A stretch of 64,000 bases of DNA from Kalaharituber pfeilii (GCA_015179045.1 WHUZ01000112.1:101728-165727); one strand, 5' to 3'. Positions 32,901 through 45,957 are shown, numbered from the stretch's first letter. The notes: a model not told the origin generated them from the sequence alone. Made by a program: numbers and translations.

Positions 32901-33300
32901 GGTGGGAGTAGCGCTAGGTTAAATAATATTCAGAGATTAATTTAGATTAAATCGCGACAGGGGGAGCCACAGCAGATGCATGAAGCGGAGATGGGAGAGG
33001 CTTACTGGGAGGCTCTCAGCGAGGCTGTCAGAATGTGGGACTCTGCGAAGGCGGTGAGTGAGGCGGTGGTGAGGCGGGTAGCTAGAGCAATGCACGAGAG
33101 GCTGTTTACTTTTCCGATGAAGAGCAACAATTATGGAGAGGGTGGAGTGAGGGCTCCGTTTTGATTCTGAGCTGCGAAAGAGTGTTGTGCAGCATATCTC
33201 TAAGATGGACTGTAATACTCCGGCTCTATGTGATTTAATTCTAGTGGAACCAAGGCAACCTGCTTTCGATTTTTGTTTCAATGGGTTTCGCCATTTCGAT
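29940..33300 (+). repeat. Long unclassified repeat, copy R1
   Basis: Segments line up in order with R2: 30.16-30.25 kb with 43.26-43.36 (ACTTGAATAAATCTC), 30.47-30.9 with 43.83-43.98 (GCCGGYAGACTCCCT), 32.1-32.3 with 48.2-48.56 (the GCCTCCTCCGCCGAC module and CCCAGATGCCA), 32.4-32.9 with the G-skewed zone, and 33.12-33.27 with the TTCTAGTGGRACCAGGGCAACCTG end. No gene is recognised; frames at 30.98-31.3 kb have no known domain. Confidence 0.6.
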
Positions 33301-34347
33301 CATGTAGTCTACCATCATCAGCCATCCGAATTCGCATTTTGTCATTACTCCGTATGAGTAAATACCGACATTCGGCAATTCACTGGTCAGTCGTCTGTGC
33401 GTGCGTCGTTGGGGGTATGGCTTCCAGCAGTATTTCGGGACAGGGTGGCCATTTAGGCACCCCATCGCTCCCATTGTCGCTTTATCGCCGGAACAGTTAA
33501 TACCATTGTAGACAAATTGCTCCTCACGTGCACAAGCACATGAGACTTCTATCGCGATATTTTTGTGAGACTTCTAACTTCCCGTTTCTTCGCGTTGACG
33601 ATGAATAGGCATGCCCGTTGTGCGGATTTAAGGGTGAGAGGCCACTGACAATGGTGGAAACCCCATTTTCCGTTGCACAATTGCAGTCGCTAGCTGGAGG
33701 CTGCAGCATCTGGCGATCTCATGCGCGTGCGTGTCGCTAAGCCACAATGCTTGTGAGGTCTGTACACATCATGCACTGACCGCACTTGACTTGTGTTTTC
33801 CATGCCAGAAACCCATGGGAATCGATGCATGAACGTAGTAATAATACCTCTGGATAGTTGGACTTGCTTCTTTCCACGGAAATGCGCCAAATATACTTTA
33901 CCGTCGAGTTCGAATACATGCTGGATCTTCCGTTCATGAAAGCAAAACGCAACACATATTAAATGAATCGTGTGTATGCGAGAGGACGCCAAGTAAGCAA
34001 CGACACTTCGCCTGATGAATACGAGGTTTCAATCAAGTTCGCTGATACTGCAATTGTGAGCCTGAATTAATTGATTCGTTTGTACATTGATTTTTATGTA
34101 GGTGTGCACTAAGCGCCGCCCCATAAACTATCCCAGTAAAGATATCGAACCATGAAAAATTAATTATCCCTGTGGGATGACACGGCTGAGGCTCTGTAAA
34201 GATTTATCACAATATGGAAGAGCCCAGGGGAAGTCTTCGCACAGTCGCTGCCCCTTTCAACAAACAACTACAAATTTTCACCTTCGCAGAAAACTCCCAT
34301 ACACAGTAAGCTCAAACGCTGCAACCCTACTGTTGCAATCAATAGCC
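33301..34347. other. Upstream region of NACHT-ankyrin copy 2
   Basis: A minus-strand frame of 100 codons (33690-33992) has no recognised domain and is not called. The last ~100 bp resemble the leader of copy 1 (CACCTTCGCAGAAAA and TTGCAATCAATAGCC versus CACCTTCCGCAACAAAA and TTGCAATTAATAACC). Confidence 0.5.
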
Positions 34348-37300
34348 ATGCCACTCAGAAAGACAGGAAGCGGCCAACAACCGTCCAATCCCAAACGAAG
34401 AAAAAGAGATATGTTGTGGAAGCTATTCAAGGGAGATAGGCAAAGCTCTTCTCAAAGTCAAAGTGCAGGGGCCTCAAGTTCCCTTGCGACTATAGAGGCG
34501 GATGAGGAATCCCATGGAACAGCAGGTCAACAGGATCAGGGCAAGCTGAAAGCTGTTGATTCTCTGCAACAGCAGCATACCGAAAGTTCGCTCCCCACCC
34601 CCATAGAGTGGCAGAAGAAAATATAACCCCGTAACACCTAATATGGAAGAAACTGTATTCGGCTGACTATAAATCTTGCTACTATCATCCAGCTGAGGCA
34701 GTTAAACAATCACAGGAAGAAAATTCCGTTAACTTGTGGGTAGAGGCACACAAAAGACTTCCAGAGAAAAACCAAACAATCTTGGCAAATTGCAAAATAG
34801 ACATCATTGCAAACTCAAGTCAATCAAGATTCTGGGATGAAGTCCTGAGTGTTGCAAAGCAGGCGCAAAAGAAAGCGGAAGCCAGAAGATGGAAATTCAA
34901 GGTTGGGAGTACGGAAATAGACGTGGGTCAAAAGGCGCAAGCAATAGTCCGCTGGATCGATAAGTTCAAGAACATCGGAGATATAGTTGTACAACATGAC
35001 CCAAACCATTTTGCATTGCCTTGGGCAGGAGTGCGATTCATTTTACAGGTATGAGGTTAACATCCATACGCTTTTAGTTTGCGTATCCCTCCAAGTCGGG
35101 CACAAGAGGGCCTTTTGACTTGGAGGACACCCCGAGCTGTATAGGAATTATGTATATCGGGGAGCATCAAATATGCAACATATACCTGGTTTCAATCTGT
35201 CGGTTCAAGTTGAAAAAGCAGTGCCTACACGATTTGTACTCGCCAACTACTTGTACCCGATGCGAAAACTGGCCCCTTTTCTACTTCCTGGGGGTGCAGC
35301 CCTCAAGTTGGTGAATTAAGACAGCATATTGCAAGTGGCTAACATATTTCACCGACCAGATTATTGTTGACAGGCAAGAGTCTATGGAAGCAGCAGTGGT
35401 AGCAATAGAACGCATTACAATGCTCATTCACCGAGGTACAACATATCAACAGTTGTATTTAAATCCAAGAAAGCATTCTATCACAGCAAGGGAAATAACA
35501 GATGACCTCCGCGCAACTGTGGTAAAGGTATATGTGGCAATATTGAGCCTTTTGAGTGCTTTGATGGAAAACTTCACAAGTAATACAGGTTTGTATACAC
35601 AGTGCGTGCCACTGGATTTATACAGTTACTAATAATAATGCAACTTCCATTTACATCAGGGAGACATATCCTGAATAACATCATTCACCCGGGGGCTATC
35701 GCGAAAGAACTCGCTGCACTTGATGAGCCAGAGTTGGATATGCATGTAGGCGCTGGTGTAGTAGAGAATTGCCGTAGGTTTGCCCAATGACAATTTTGTA
35801 TTCCTATGCAGCTAATTTGGCTTTACAAACACGGAAACACAGATCAAGCAGAGTCAAGACACTTTCATGAAGGTAGGAACCAGCCCTTTGCACCTGGTAT
35901 ATATCCATTCTGAATTTCATCCTTCTAGACCAAGTCAACAATCTCAAAGTGCTTCTGAGAAACTCTGAGGTTATCATAGCCCGACTAGACACAACTGTCG
36001 CTAAGATTTACAAAAGAATTGAAGGTATTTTCTTTTACCAATGAACCTTCTGAATACACTATGGACTAATTATTCCTGACCTCTAGACACCGAGAGGATT
36101 AAGATTCTTCAATGGTTTTCCCACGTCCCTTACCTGAGCCATCACGACCATGCAAGCAAGGACCGTGTGAAAGGTACTGGACAATGGCTTTTCTGCCGAC
36201 AGGAATTTCGATCCTGGCGGAAATCAAAGCGGTCTGAAATGTTATGGCTGCATGGAATTCGTGCGTTAACCTTATCATCATCTGTATCGAGAAGATCTAG
36301 GACTGACTTGATTAACATTATTCAGCTGGTGCTGGAAAGACAAAGCTCGTGTAAGTGTCATGGATCTTTCGTTATGAGGGCAATGGCTAACAAAACCTTG
36401 GTCACTCACTGCAGTTCCGCAATCATTGATCATTTGCAGCCGAAAGTGGGCAAAGTCTCATACTTTTATTGTAAGCGTGATGAAGACGTCCGTCGCAATC
36501 TCCAGCAAATTTTACTTGCCCTCGTCAAACAACTCTCATGTCCGGACAGTGAGAGAATATGTGCGCTTGCACAGGAAGCCTACGAGAAAGAACAGAAAGA
36601 TCCTTTTGCCAGGAAGCATCTTCCAGTTGATGCAGCTATCAAGCTTGTTACCCAATTATCTGACTGCTACCAAAACCCAGTTATTGTCCTAGATGCTCTC
36701 GATGAATGTCACCCGAACTCAGTAGGTTCAATTCTGGACGCATTGTTCAGCATCATGAAGAAATCAAAGGTCCCCACCAAAGTGCTGGTATCCAGCCGCC
36801 ATAGCCTTGATATTGAAATTCGTATGCAGAATATTCCTCATGTGTCCATCGAAGCTAGAGACAATGCTGGAGATATCAAAAATTATATTGAAACTGAGCT
36901 AGAGGCAAGAATCAAGGCAATGACTCTTCTCCGAGGAAGGGTGTCACCAAACCTTAGAGAAAAGATCAAGGGCGTGCTCTTGGGTGGTGCCAATGGAATG
37001 TAAGCGCTTTCTCTAACTATATACTTACTAAGGATCCTTCACGCTAGTCACAAGTCTGCATTGGAGGACCATTTTATCTCATATAGTTTGATGGATACTT
37101 ACAAATGCGATAGGTTTCTCTGGGTTGATTATCAACTACGGGAACTTTGTAATCTTCATCTTGAGAAGGATGTTCTTGCACGGTTGGGAAAGCTACCAAA
37201 AGATTTAACGGAGACCTATCATGAAATTATGGGTTTTATACAATCCCAAGATGGTAGCTCTCCTATCCTTGCAGAGCGTGCCCTCAAATGGATGTTGGTT

Positions 37301-40222
37301 TCCTGCAGACCATTGCGACCTGGTGAATTGTGTGCAGCTGCAGACCTTGACTCCACGCAAACCATAAATCACCTCACAGCAGATCCAGAGACCACAGCCT
37401 CCCTTGACACTAACCTTTTACTTCATTTTTGTAAAGGATTACTTGTTTTAGACAATTCTCTGCATGTTATTCGCTTTGCACACTTGTCTGTGCAAGAATT
37501 TCTAGAAACGAAGAATTCTAGATGGGGCACTCTGGATGCCGAGCTTCTTGTCGCAGAGGCTTGTTTATGGATCCTCCAGAATTACGATGATAGCTTGGAA
37601 GAGGACCAGGAAATCTTAGAGGAGCTCGAGGAGCTCAAGGATGTCTCAGAGTACTCTACGGATGTCTCAGAGGAGTACGAGGAGGACTTAGAGGAGTACA
37701 GAGAGGACCCAGATGAGTACGAGGAGGACTTAAAGGAGTACAAGGAGGACCCAGAGGAGGAGTACGAGGAGGATTCAGAGGAGTATGAGGAGGACTCAGG
37801 GGAGTACGAGGAGGACTTACAGGAGTACGAGGAGGACTCAGAGGAGTACGAGGAGGACTCAGAAGAGTACGAGGAGGACTCAGAGGAGTACGAGGAGGAC
37901 TCAGAGGAGTACGAGGAGAACTCAGGAAGCCGTGAGGATAGCACACAAGAGAAGAGGACTGTGCGGCGCCGACATGCTCTGTATCGCTACTCCGCCCTTC
38001 TATGGTTCAGACACTGCCGGTCCTATCAATCTTTACTTAGGTCCTCACCCGATACCGCATCAATGGTTATGAGGTTCCCACGGGAACTCATATTGCTAAA
38101 CAGTTTTTTGGGTTCTCTCATGCAACCAAGTAAGGCTTACGTGAAATGGGCTACATGGTTCGAAGACGGGAATGTGTGGCAGTCTGAGTTGAAGAGTTTC
38201 ATACGCTCAACCCCGTTACGACCGATTTTTGCTGTGGCAATGGGTGGCCTGGGAGAGTTGGTTAGCTGCCTATGGTCCTCAGAGGACATCAATATGGATG
38301 CACGAAATGACTTCGGCGAAAGCCTTTTGCCTTTGGCTGCTATGAGCGGAGAAGGATGGATAGTGAAACTCATGGTGGATAGGGGGGCTGACGTCAACGT
38401 TATTGATAGAAGAAGTGCACTAGGTGCAGCAGCAGAAAAGGGACATAAGGAAATCGTCTCTCTTCTGCTAGACCGAGGGGCTAATATCAACACGATGAGT
38501 GGTCCGTATGGAACTGCCCTGGGTGCCGCTGCATATGCAGGACATAAAGAAATCATTTCAATTCTGCTAAATCGAGGGGCTGATATCAACACTGTGGGTG
38601 GTGTGAATGGAACTGCCCTGAGTGAAGCTGTATGTGGAGGACATAAGGAAATCGTCTCAATCCTGCTAGATCGAGGGGCTGATATCAACACTGTGGGTGG
38701 CGAGTATGGAACTGCCTTGAGCACAGCTGCATATAGAGAACATAAAGAAATCGTCTCAGTTCTGCTAGATCGAGGGGCTAATATCAACACTGTGGGGGGC
38801 GAGTATGGAACTGCCTTATGTACAGCTGTATGTGCAGAAAATAAGGATATTTTGTTAATCCTGCTGGCTCGAGAGGCTGATATAAACATTGTGGGTGGCA
38901 CGTGGGGAACTGCCCTGGGTGCTGCTGCATTTCAGGGTTGGAAAGAAATTGTCACACTTCTATTAAATCGAGGAGCTGATGTCAACTCTGTTGCTGACAG
39001 GTTTCACGGAACTGCCTTGGGTGCAGCTGCATATGAAGGACATGAGGAAATCGTCTCACTTCTGCTAGATCGAGGGGCTGATGTCAACACTGTGGGTGGC
39101 GAGTGTGGAACTGCCCTGGGTGCAGCTGCATGTGGAGAACGGAAGGAAATTATCTCCCTCCTGCTAGATCGAGGGGCGGATATCAACACTGCGGGTGGCG
39201 AGTGTGGAACTGCCCTGGGTGCAGCTGCATATGGAGGAGTTGAGGAAATCGTCTCAGTTCTGCTAGATCGAGGGGCTGATATCAACACCGTGGGTGGCGT
39301 GTATGGAACTGCTTTGGGTGTTGCAGCATATGAAGGATATAAGGAAATCGTCTCCCTTCTGCTAGATCGAGAGGCTAATATCAACACTGTGGGTGGCGTG
39401 TATGGAACGGCCTTGGGTGCAGCTGCATGTGGAGAACAGAAGGAAATCGTCTCACTCCTGCTAGATCGAGGGGCGGATATAAACACTGTGAGTGGCAAGT
39501 ATGGAACTGCTTTGGGTGTTGCAGCATATGAAGGATATAAGGAAATCGTCTCCCTTCTGCTAGATCGAGAGGCTAATATCAACACTGTGGGTGGCGTGTA
39601 TGGAACGGCCCTGGGTGCAGCTGCATGTGGAGAACAGAAGGAAATCGTCTCACTCCTGCTAGATCGAGGGGCGGATATAAACACTGTGGGTGGCAGGTAT
39701 GGAACTGCCTTGGGTGCAGCTGCAAATAGAGGACATAAGGAAATCGTCTTAGTTCTGCTAGATCGAGGGGCTGATATCAACACTGTGGGTGGCAACTATG
39801 GAACTGCCTTGGGCACAGCTGCAAATAGAGGACATGAGGAAATCGTCTCACTTCTGCTGGATCGAGGGGCTGATATCAACTCTGTGGGTGGCAAGTATGG
39901 AACTGCCTTGGGCGCAGCTGCATATAGAGGACAGAAGGCAATCATCTCAGCTCTGCTAGATCGAGGGGCTGATGTCAACTCTGTGGGCGGTACTTATGGA
40001 ACTGCTCTGGGTGCAGCTGCCCATGTGGGAGATAAGGAAATCGTATCACTCCTGCTGGATCGAGGTGCTAATCCATTCCCTGACCTTCCAGAGGGTCTTC
40101 GTTCACCATTTGATTTGGCAGCCGCGATGGTACACAATGATATAATGCAACTATTGGAGTCAAAGAGAGTCAACCCCACGCGAAATGAAGACACCGGTGC
40201 TGTTGATATGTTGGATCTCTAA
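34348..40222 (+). CDS. NACHT-ankyrin NLR-like receptor, copy 2
   Basis: Same architecture as copy 1. Exons by comparison: 34348-35048, 35360-35588, 35660 to about 35773, about 35812-35872, 35929-36024, 36087-36260, 36326-36350, 36415-36999 and 37114-40222; phases agree from 35929 to the stop. Order: basic N-terminus (KRRKRD), NACHT-associated domain (about 34.7-36.0 kb), linker WFSHVPYLSHHDHASKDRVK, Walker A GIPGAGKT over a micro-exon, Walker B VIVLDALDEC (about 36.68-36.71 kb), SSRHSLDIEIRM, winged helix with FAHLSVQEFLE, EEYEEDS-rich linker, 19 ankyrin repeats. Unlike copy 1 there is no stop before Walker B. Two doubts: the frame changes between about 34.62 and 34.64 kb (unidentified intron or frameshift), and the 35.74-35.81 kb junction can only be read through if splicing starts at an earlier GTAGGC/GTAGTA. 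Presumed intracellular non-self sensor. Confidence 0.75.
36326..36350 (+). other. 25-nt micro-exon encoding the P-loop core, copy 2
   Basis: AG at 36324-36325 precedes CTGGTGCTGGAAAGACAAAG and CTCGT, followed by GTAAGT at 36351. Flanking introns are 65 nt (36261-36325) and 64 nt (36351-36414). Splicing gives HGIPGAGKTKLVSAIID. Length and phase match copy 1 exactly although the flanking introns have diverged. Confidence 0.85.
37672..37923 (+). repeat. 21-bp coding minisatellite (EEYEEDS) in copy 2
   Basis: About a dozen units of GAGGAGTACGAGGAGGACTC plus A, degenerate at the 5' side and nearly perfect at the 3' side (37840-37915), encode a highly acidic Tyr-punctuated linker. Units are multiples of three, so gain or loss keeps the frame. 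Confidence 0.85.
38305..40170 (+). repeat. Ankyrin array of copy 2 (19 repeats, 99-nt period)
   Basis: Most units read YGTALGAAAxxGxKEIVSLLL then DRGADINTVGG. Variation concentrates at the residues after AAA (YEGY, CGEQ, NRGH, YGGV). Units 11+12 (39308-39505) and 13+14 (39506-39703) are a near-perfect 198-nt tandem duplication, with the unusual DREANINTV version in both. Capping units carry NPFPDLPEGLRSPFDLA. Confidence 0.9.
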
Positions 40223-41084
40223 TTCTACCAGGTCCAGTCTAATGTGCGGAGGTGCTGTACTGTATAAGCTAGTATAAGTCTAGGCTCTATTGCGTGTTTG
40301 AAATTGAAGTGCATTCTTTCTCCTAGTATATCTTGCTATTTTCTTTTACATACTGTCGTAACTTTGAACCCATGAGCGAGAGCAGTTATCTCTCGTATGG
40401 AAAGAACTTCAGCATCGAAGCCGCATATCAGTAACATCTTGGTCCTCACCACCCATTTATCCATACTCATGATATCACTCTTCTACAACGCCACTCCAGC
40501 ACGAGATTCACAACCCTACCGCTTTCTCTGGATCCCTCAGCCTTGTGTCGTAGCCCGAAAACTCTCCCATACTTATGGGAAGCCCTCCCCCAGTGCGCCG
40601 CACTCACAATCATCTCCACACAGTCTGCACTCATTCGCCTCTGATCTTTTCTTTAGTGCCAGAACTTTTGTCCTTTTCACTCGGGGTTGCCAGGTGCGAT
40701 GCAGGATCACGTAGTCCCTCAACTGCAATCATGGCTGTGCAGTGCATGAATTTGCATAATCTTGAGATGAAATGAAAAGCGTTGCATGCACGGCCCTCTG
40801 TGCCCTGCCATGGCAAACAGCTGCAAGCGGGGTTACATAAAATTAAAAAAAAAAAAAAAAGGAAAGAAACGGCCCTCTGTGAGAGACTTGGGAGAAGGCT
40901 TGCCTATAATTACTCAACTAGACAATTGAGACCGTGTGATCAAAAAAATTTCTCATACATTTTTCTTTTATTCTTACTTTTGTTCAATAAAATATTCTAT
41001 TCTTTTTATCTCTCGGACAATTTATTTTTTTTCCCATTATATACCTTATACCAATATCAATTTCGTTGCGGATATTAACGAGAC
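40223..41084. other. 3' flank of copy 2
   Basis: 40223-40715 aligns with the 3' flank of copy 1 (7395-7920), including the shared ends GATGYAGGATCA. No gene. A tail-A insertion follows at 40803. Confidence 0.6.
40803..40868 (+). mobile_element. Poly(A)-tailed tail-A fragment
   Basis: CCCTGCCATGGCAAACAGCT, then GCAAGCGGGGTTACATAAAA, leads into an A run. It is flanked by a perfect 13-bp duplication ACGGCCCTCTGTG at 40790-40802 and 40869-40881. Same sequence as the LINE 3' terminus. Confidence 0.9.
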
Positions 41085-41220
41085 CTTGGGTGCATGTGGT
41101 TCTAGATATACCAGGTCTATAATATGTTCGGCGGAGGAAGCCTGACTGAATTGGGCATGAATTCCGAACCAAGAGGTGCTATCCCTCTCAAAAAAAGTCA
41201 ACCTGTGGGTACGCGGGAGT
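41085..41220 (-). repeat. Single copy of the dispersed module
   Basis: ACCAGGTCTATAATATGTTC, then GGCGGAGGAAGCCTGACTGA and AATTCCGAACCAAG, match the tandem module at 19.56-20.08 kb in the same orientation. Non-coding. Confidence 0.65.
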
Positions 41221-43362
41221 TGTAGACAAACATAGGGTGCGACCAAGCGCTCTTATGAAGCGAATTTATACCACTTGTGCCCTACTAGCATGGATTGGTA
41301 TCGCAAATAGAGTTATCCAAGCGTTACTTAGCTTCTCGCTTCTCACCGAAGTTGAAATTTTACTTTTGCACTTAATATGAAGTTCACGAGCTACATGTGG
41401 GGGCTCGTCGGTAGCTCACTCACATAGCACCCAAGTGTACTCGGGGGTAAGGGTAAGTCTTCAGAAGCGCATACAATGTGACAGGGATAGTTGCTAGGAT
41501 AGAGTTGACCTGTTGGTTATGTAATACTTGCTATTCTACACGTATTTTCTGTAGTTTCCTACAAGCTTCACAGAGTAACATGCTTTAATTCTTTGTTTTT
41601 CAACCTACTTACAGAACTCCATTTCTCAGTCACAGCCTCGAATCACCTGCTGAAGCCTGCATACAATATCAAAATGAAAAGTTCAGTCATGAAATTCACA
41701 ATCGAGAAACTACTCAAGTTCAGCATGTCAGAATTATTGTTGTACGCGATGAATGCACAAACAAGGTGGAAAACCTCAGGAAGAGTGGGATAAAATAACA
41801 AAAGAACAGGTCCTATCATTAGTTAGAAGTGCGCTAGATTAGCTTTGCTGTTATGGTTGTTGGGTGATAATTATGCAACAATTTATTGACTTGTATGCAG
41901 TTAAAATTACGTGTGTCGTATTTTTGTGTGTAAAACCCATACAATTGCTTTTCGACAAAAAGACAACCTACTTCACTTTTGACCCCGGCGAGGTGGCGCA
42001 CATTATGCATGCATAGCGCTTCTGAGTATTTTCCCCTACCCCCAAGTACTGGAACGTATGCGCCGAGGAGTACATTAGATACCTAAGTAGTGATTTTGTA
42101 GCATCATCCCATACAACCCAATATGCCAATTGAATTCTCTGCAATTCACAAAAGTCCTCTCTCAATCCCCAATTTTTTTCCCAATCCTTAATCACTCCTT
42201 GTATTCATAGCGCTCTTTTTATTCTCACTTATTCAGAATCTCGTCCCAATTGTCACTTGCGTAACCCTGCCTGCTTTCTTTGTTATTTCATTACTTCAGG
42301 AGGCAAATAATTCGCTCCAGCAGACCCCTCGCCTTCATAACCAACTGGCTCTTTCTCCGATTGGACTCATTGTAAATCTCATAAGTGTACTAGTATGAGC
42401 CGAAGGAACCAAACCACAACTGCCAGTTTGCATCGGCTAAAAGTCTACGTCATGCAGTCATCTCACGCAGATCTTTTTTTGGGTGATGGGTGACATAACC
42501 CCGCATACAGGGGTGCCGGTACCAGGGAATCAAGCAGATCTTGATCGCAAAGCAACATGAGGAATCGGAACACTGATAAGAGGGCTAAGCTAACTCTGAT
42601 TGAATCAAGTATGGATTTGCACTTATTCGTGATTCGGCACAAGATGGAGTGTCGGTAAATTCGGCAAATTCCGTCACAACAAATCTTGTGCAACCCACAA
42701 TTTGAGATTCAGGACCAATGCGGGCTTGACGATCAGAGGTACTATACTGGTAACAGCCAATAGTCATTACAGAGCTAATCTGGTAGGCCCTCGATCACCA
42801 GGCTGACGTGCATATTCTCGCATCTTGGCCCGCATACAGCCACTTGTGCCTGCACTCCACATGCACCAAGTTACGTCACCTGCACATTTCTTCGTAAATT
42901 TTAGTCTGGCAACCTACTGCCCAATCAAGTAATCACTGCCACTTCGCGTTAGTTTTATGAAATTTGAAATTCAACCCTCCACAATCGTCAACTCGTCGCT
43001 CTCACAACAATAATTTTATCGCAATTCCATTCGCAACCTCATGCACACGCAACCGCTCCCAGGAGCCTCGTTGGTCATATATATCTCCAACTATTGCATT
43101 TCTTTATTTCTCAATTTCCTTTTCACTATCGCTTTCGTTCCATGTATATTAACTGTTCCTATCCACCTCCATCCCCATCCCGTCTCAACCTACACCTCTC
43201 AAAACTTTCATTGTGAAATATAATTATTATCCTTATTGTCCGCCCGTGACCATTGTCTAACATTTCTAGTTTTCCAACTTGAATAAATCTCCATACCATT
43301 GCTTTTAACAGTCTTCACAATCAGCTAAAACCATTCCATCCTCGTCCACTCCCCAATACATA

Positions 43363-43665
43363 CAGTCACATGGCAAAAGAAAACGCCCACCTTTGCATAA
43401 TCTCTGGGCCTGTGTGCATAATTTTTGCGCCCTGTGCTTAATTAAGACATACACGCGCGTGTCTTAGACATAAACGCGCGTAGGGCTCACAACATTGCGC
43501 TAATTGGGAATTCTGGTGGTGGTGCGAAGTGGATATGGAGGAAGAATGGAACGATATGCAGTGGACCCTAGCCTTATTGGCCTTAGTGGCGGTAATAGCG
43601 CGCATGTAGGTCTAAGACATCAAATTATGCAAATTAGGTGGGCGTTTTCTTTTGCCATGTGACTG
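43363..43665. mobile_element. 303-bp MITE with ~30-bp perfect TIRs
   Basis: CAGTCACATGGCAAAAGAAA then ACGCCCACCT at the left end is exactly inverted at the right end, and TA flanks both sides (43361-43362, 43666-43667). Inside is a GC palindrome around CACGCGCGTG. The paralogous site in R3 (about 53132-53140, ACATACTTC) lacks it. Confidence 0.92.
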
Positions 43666-44572
43666 TACCTCATTGACCTTCATACCGGATGTTTCCTTTA
43701 TATGAAATCTTAACTTTACTTGATTTCCCAATCCATGGGATTGATTCAGGCCACTAACATTTTATATCAAGCCCAATCGAGAAAATATTACTAACTGTAA
43801 CCCCTCCACCTTAAATAGAAAACTCAAAAAATTCATCCAATCTATTCAACGCAGCCGGCAGACTCCCTGCAGACCTATATCTCTGCTCGGTGCAAGTTGT
43901 TTCCATCTCTTCTGCCGTCGACAGCAGCTGCTCCGGGAGCATCTCGTAGGCTTCAACAATCTAAACCTCTTGCCAGCTCCCAGATTGTATGCTGTGAAAA
44001 AAAATCACCCCTACTCTGTTCAGCGTTTTGTGGATCGAGGATGCATGGGGTTCAGATCTTCGACTCCTCTGGAAGCGAAGATAACTTATGTAGTCTGAAG
44101 AGCGTGGAGGAGGATAGAGCCGAAGAGGAAGGGAAGTACAGGAAGAGGAAGGTCCAGTGGAGGAGTGGGCTTCATCCGAAAGCCCGTGAGTTTGGGTACC
44201 TTGTGTAGGGAAGCATTTTACGGACTTTGTGCGCTATTTGTTCAGTAATCCGTTGTATGTCTGTTTCCTGGAATATGAAGATGAACAATTCAAGAGCGGA
44301 ATTGCACTCCTTTGTCTTAGGGGAAGGATGGTAAAGGAAACGTTATGACCAATTCTCCATCTTAAACTCTGCGGAGGGCCCACCGGTCATTCCATGAGTA
44401 ATAATGACGGCGGGATGTGACTGCGAGCGAGAAAAATTGCTTTTAATCTTCCGACGAAGGCAGCGGAAGGGCGAAACGAGAGTATTATAATGTAAGGTAC
44501 ATTGTACATGGTTTGTACTTTCGCTTCGGAGAAGACGTGACGGATAGGTAGGCTCTTCCTTGTCAAGGAACA

Positions 44573-44603
<31 letters not shown>

Positions 44604-44817
44604 CACGTGACCCTGCGTGCAGCTGTTCGCCATGGCAGGGCCCCTGGGTCTAGACCCTCGAAGCCCGGAGGCAGGCTTATCTAACTACCCTTCCCCCGTC
44701 ACCTCTACAAACGAAAATCTCAACCCCCCCCCCGCCCCCCTCCACGGGGCAATGAAAATAGCTACATCTTTCCTCCACCGCCACCTTCGAACAAACGAAA
44801 CTGCGCCCCCTCCTCTT

Positions 44818-45957
44818 TTACCCCTTCAGTGAACCGAAAAATTCTCCCAGCACGTCCACCACCTCCCCGTTCTCCTGATGTTCCAGCCACCTCTTCTCAT
44901 CTGCGTCTTCCCATTTTTCCCACCCTTCTGGGTACTCTACCTCCTCACACCTGAAAGCCAGGTGGTCCGCCATTTGCTTTTCCCCAAACCCGCATCTACT
45001 TCCCTCCGCCACTTTCCATATCCTAATGTCCCACTCCTTTCCCATTCCCGTTCTCAGCCTAGTGAACGTCGTGGCAGCCCCCCTTCTCCACCTCATCACT
45101 GAGCCCCCGCCGTACCCCACTTCTCTCCTCTCCGCCGCGCGCAGTTTCTTCCATTTCTGACGCAGCCCCCCCTCCGTCACCACCGACTCCCCGACTCTGT
45201 CCGCCGCCTTTTTTGCTTCGACGTCCGCTGCCTCATTGCCCGCGATGCCAATGTGTACCTTGACCCACATCAGCTTGACGTCCCCCCCCCTTCTCTTCCT
45301 CTCTGCAATCGCATCCACTACCCCTCTTAGGTCCCCGGTTCGTGCTCTCCCTTGTCTCCCCGCCTTCCTCACCACCGCAATTGCTGCCTGTGAGTCGGTT
45401 AGGATGACCAGGTTCGCCGGTGCCGGTACCGCTTTCTCTATCCCCTTCCTCATCCCCCTCACCTCCCCATCCCACACCGTCGCTCCCGTCCCCATTTCTT
45501 CTCCCCCTCCGCCATCCCACTTCCAATATCCTCCTCCCACCCTCCCCTTCTCATTCCTGCTTCCATCTGTGTATACCGCTCCCCCCCCCTTTGTTGCCCA
45601 AAAGATGGAGGATTCCCACACTTCCATGCTCCCCCCTTTGCGCCCTTCTCTCACCACCTCCTCCACTTCCACCCTTCCGCATCTCCCTCCCCATGACACC
45701 TCGTCCACCCCTTCTGGCATGACGAAGCTGACTGTGCTCTGTGCTCTCTCTGCCACTGACTCAAACCCATCCTTTTTCTGTACTGCCCATCCCACACTCC
45801 AGTCTCTCCAGTGTCTTCCCCGCTCTTCCATTTCCCCCTCCCCCCTGAAGTCCGCGGTCCAGATGTCCCCGCATCCTTCTGGGTCCCCCATGCTTCTTGC
45901 CACCAGTCTCGCCTGCGCGGCGTCTAGCGCTGTCCCTGCGCTCTCCACTCCGGCAAT
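44818..45957 (-). pseudogene. LINE RNase H and C-terminal region
   Basis: Same frame as the RT segment but separated from it by one TAG at 45960-45958. RNase H I motifs are present: AVYTDGSRNEKGRVGGGYWK, LTDSQAAIAVV and VKVHIGIAGNEAADVEAKKA, with the catalytic Asp/Glu/Asp pattern recognisable. A Cys/His-containing segment (CGFGEKQMADHLAFRCEEVE) follows, as is usual before the end of Tad1-type ORF2. Confidence 0.85.

Noticed and set aside
33690..33992. Minus-strand 100-codon frame upstream of NACHT copy 2
   Set aside because: No recognisable domain, no start context or splice support, and overlapping frames of similar length.
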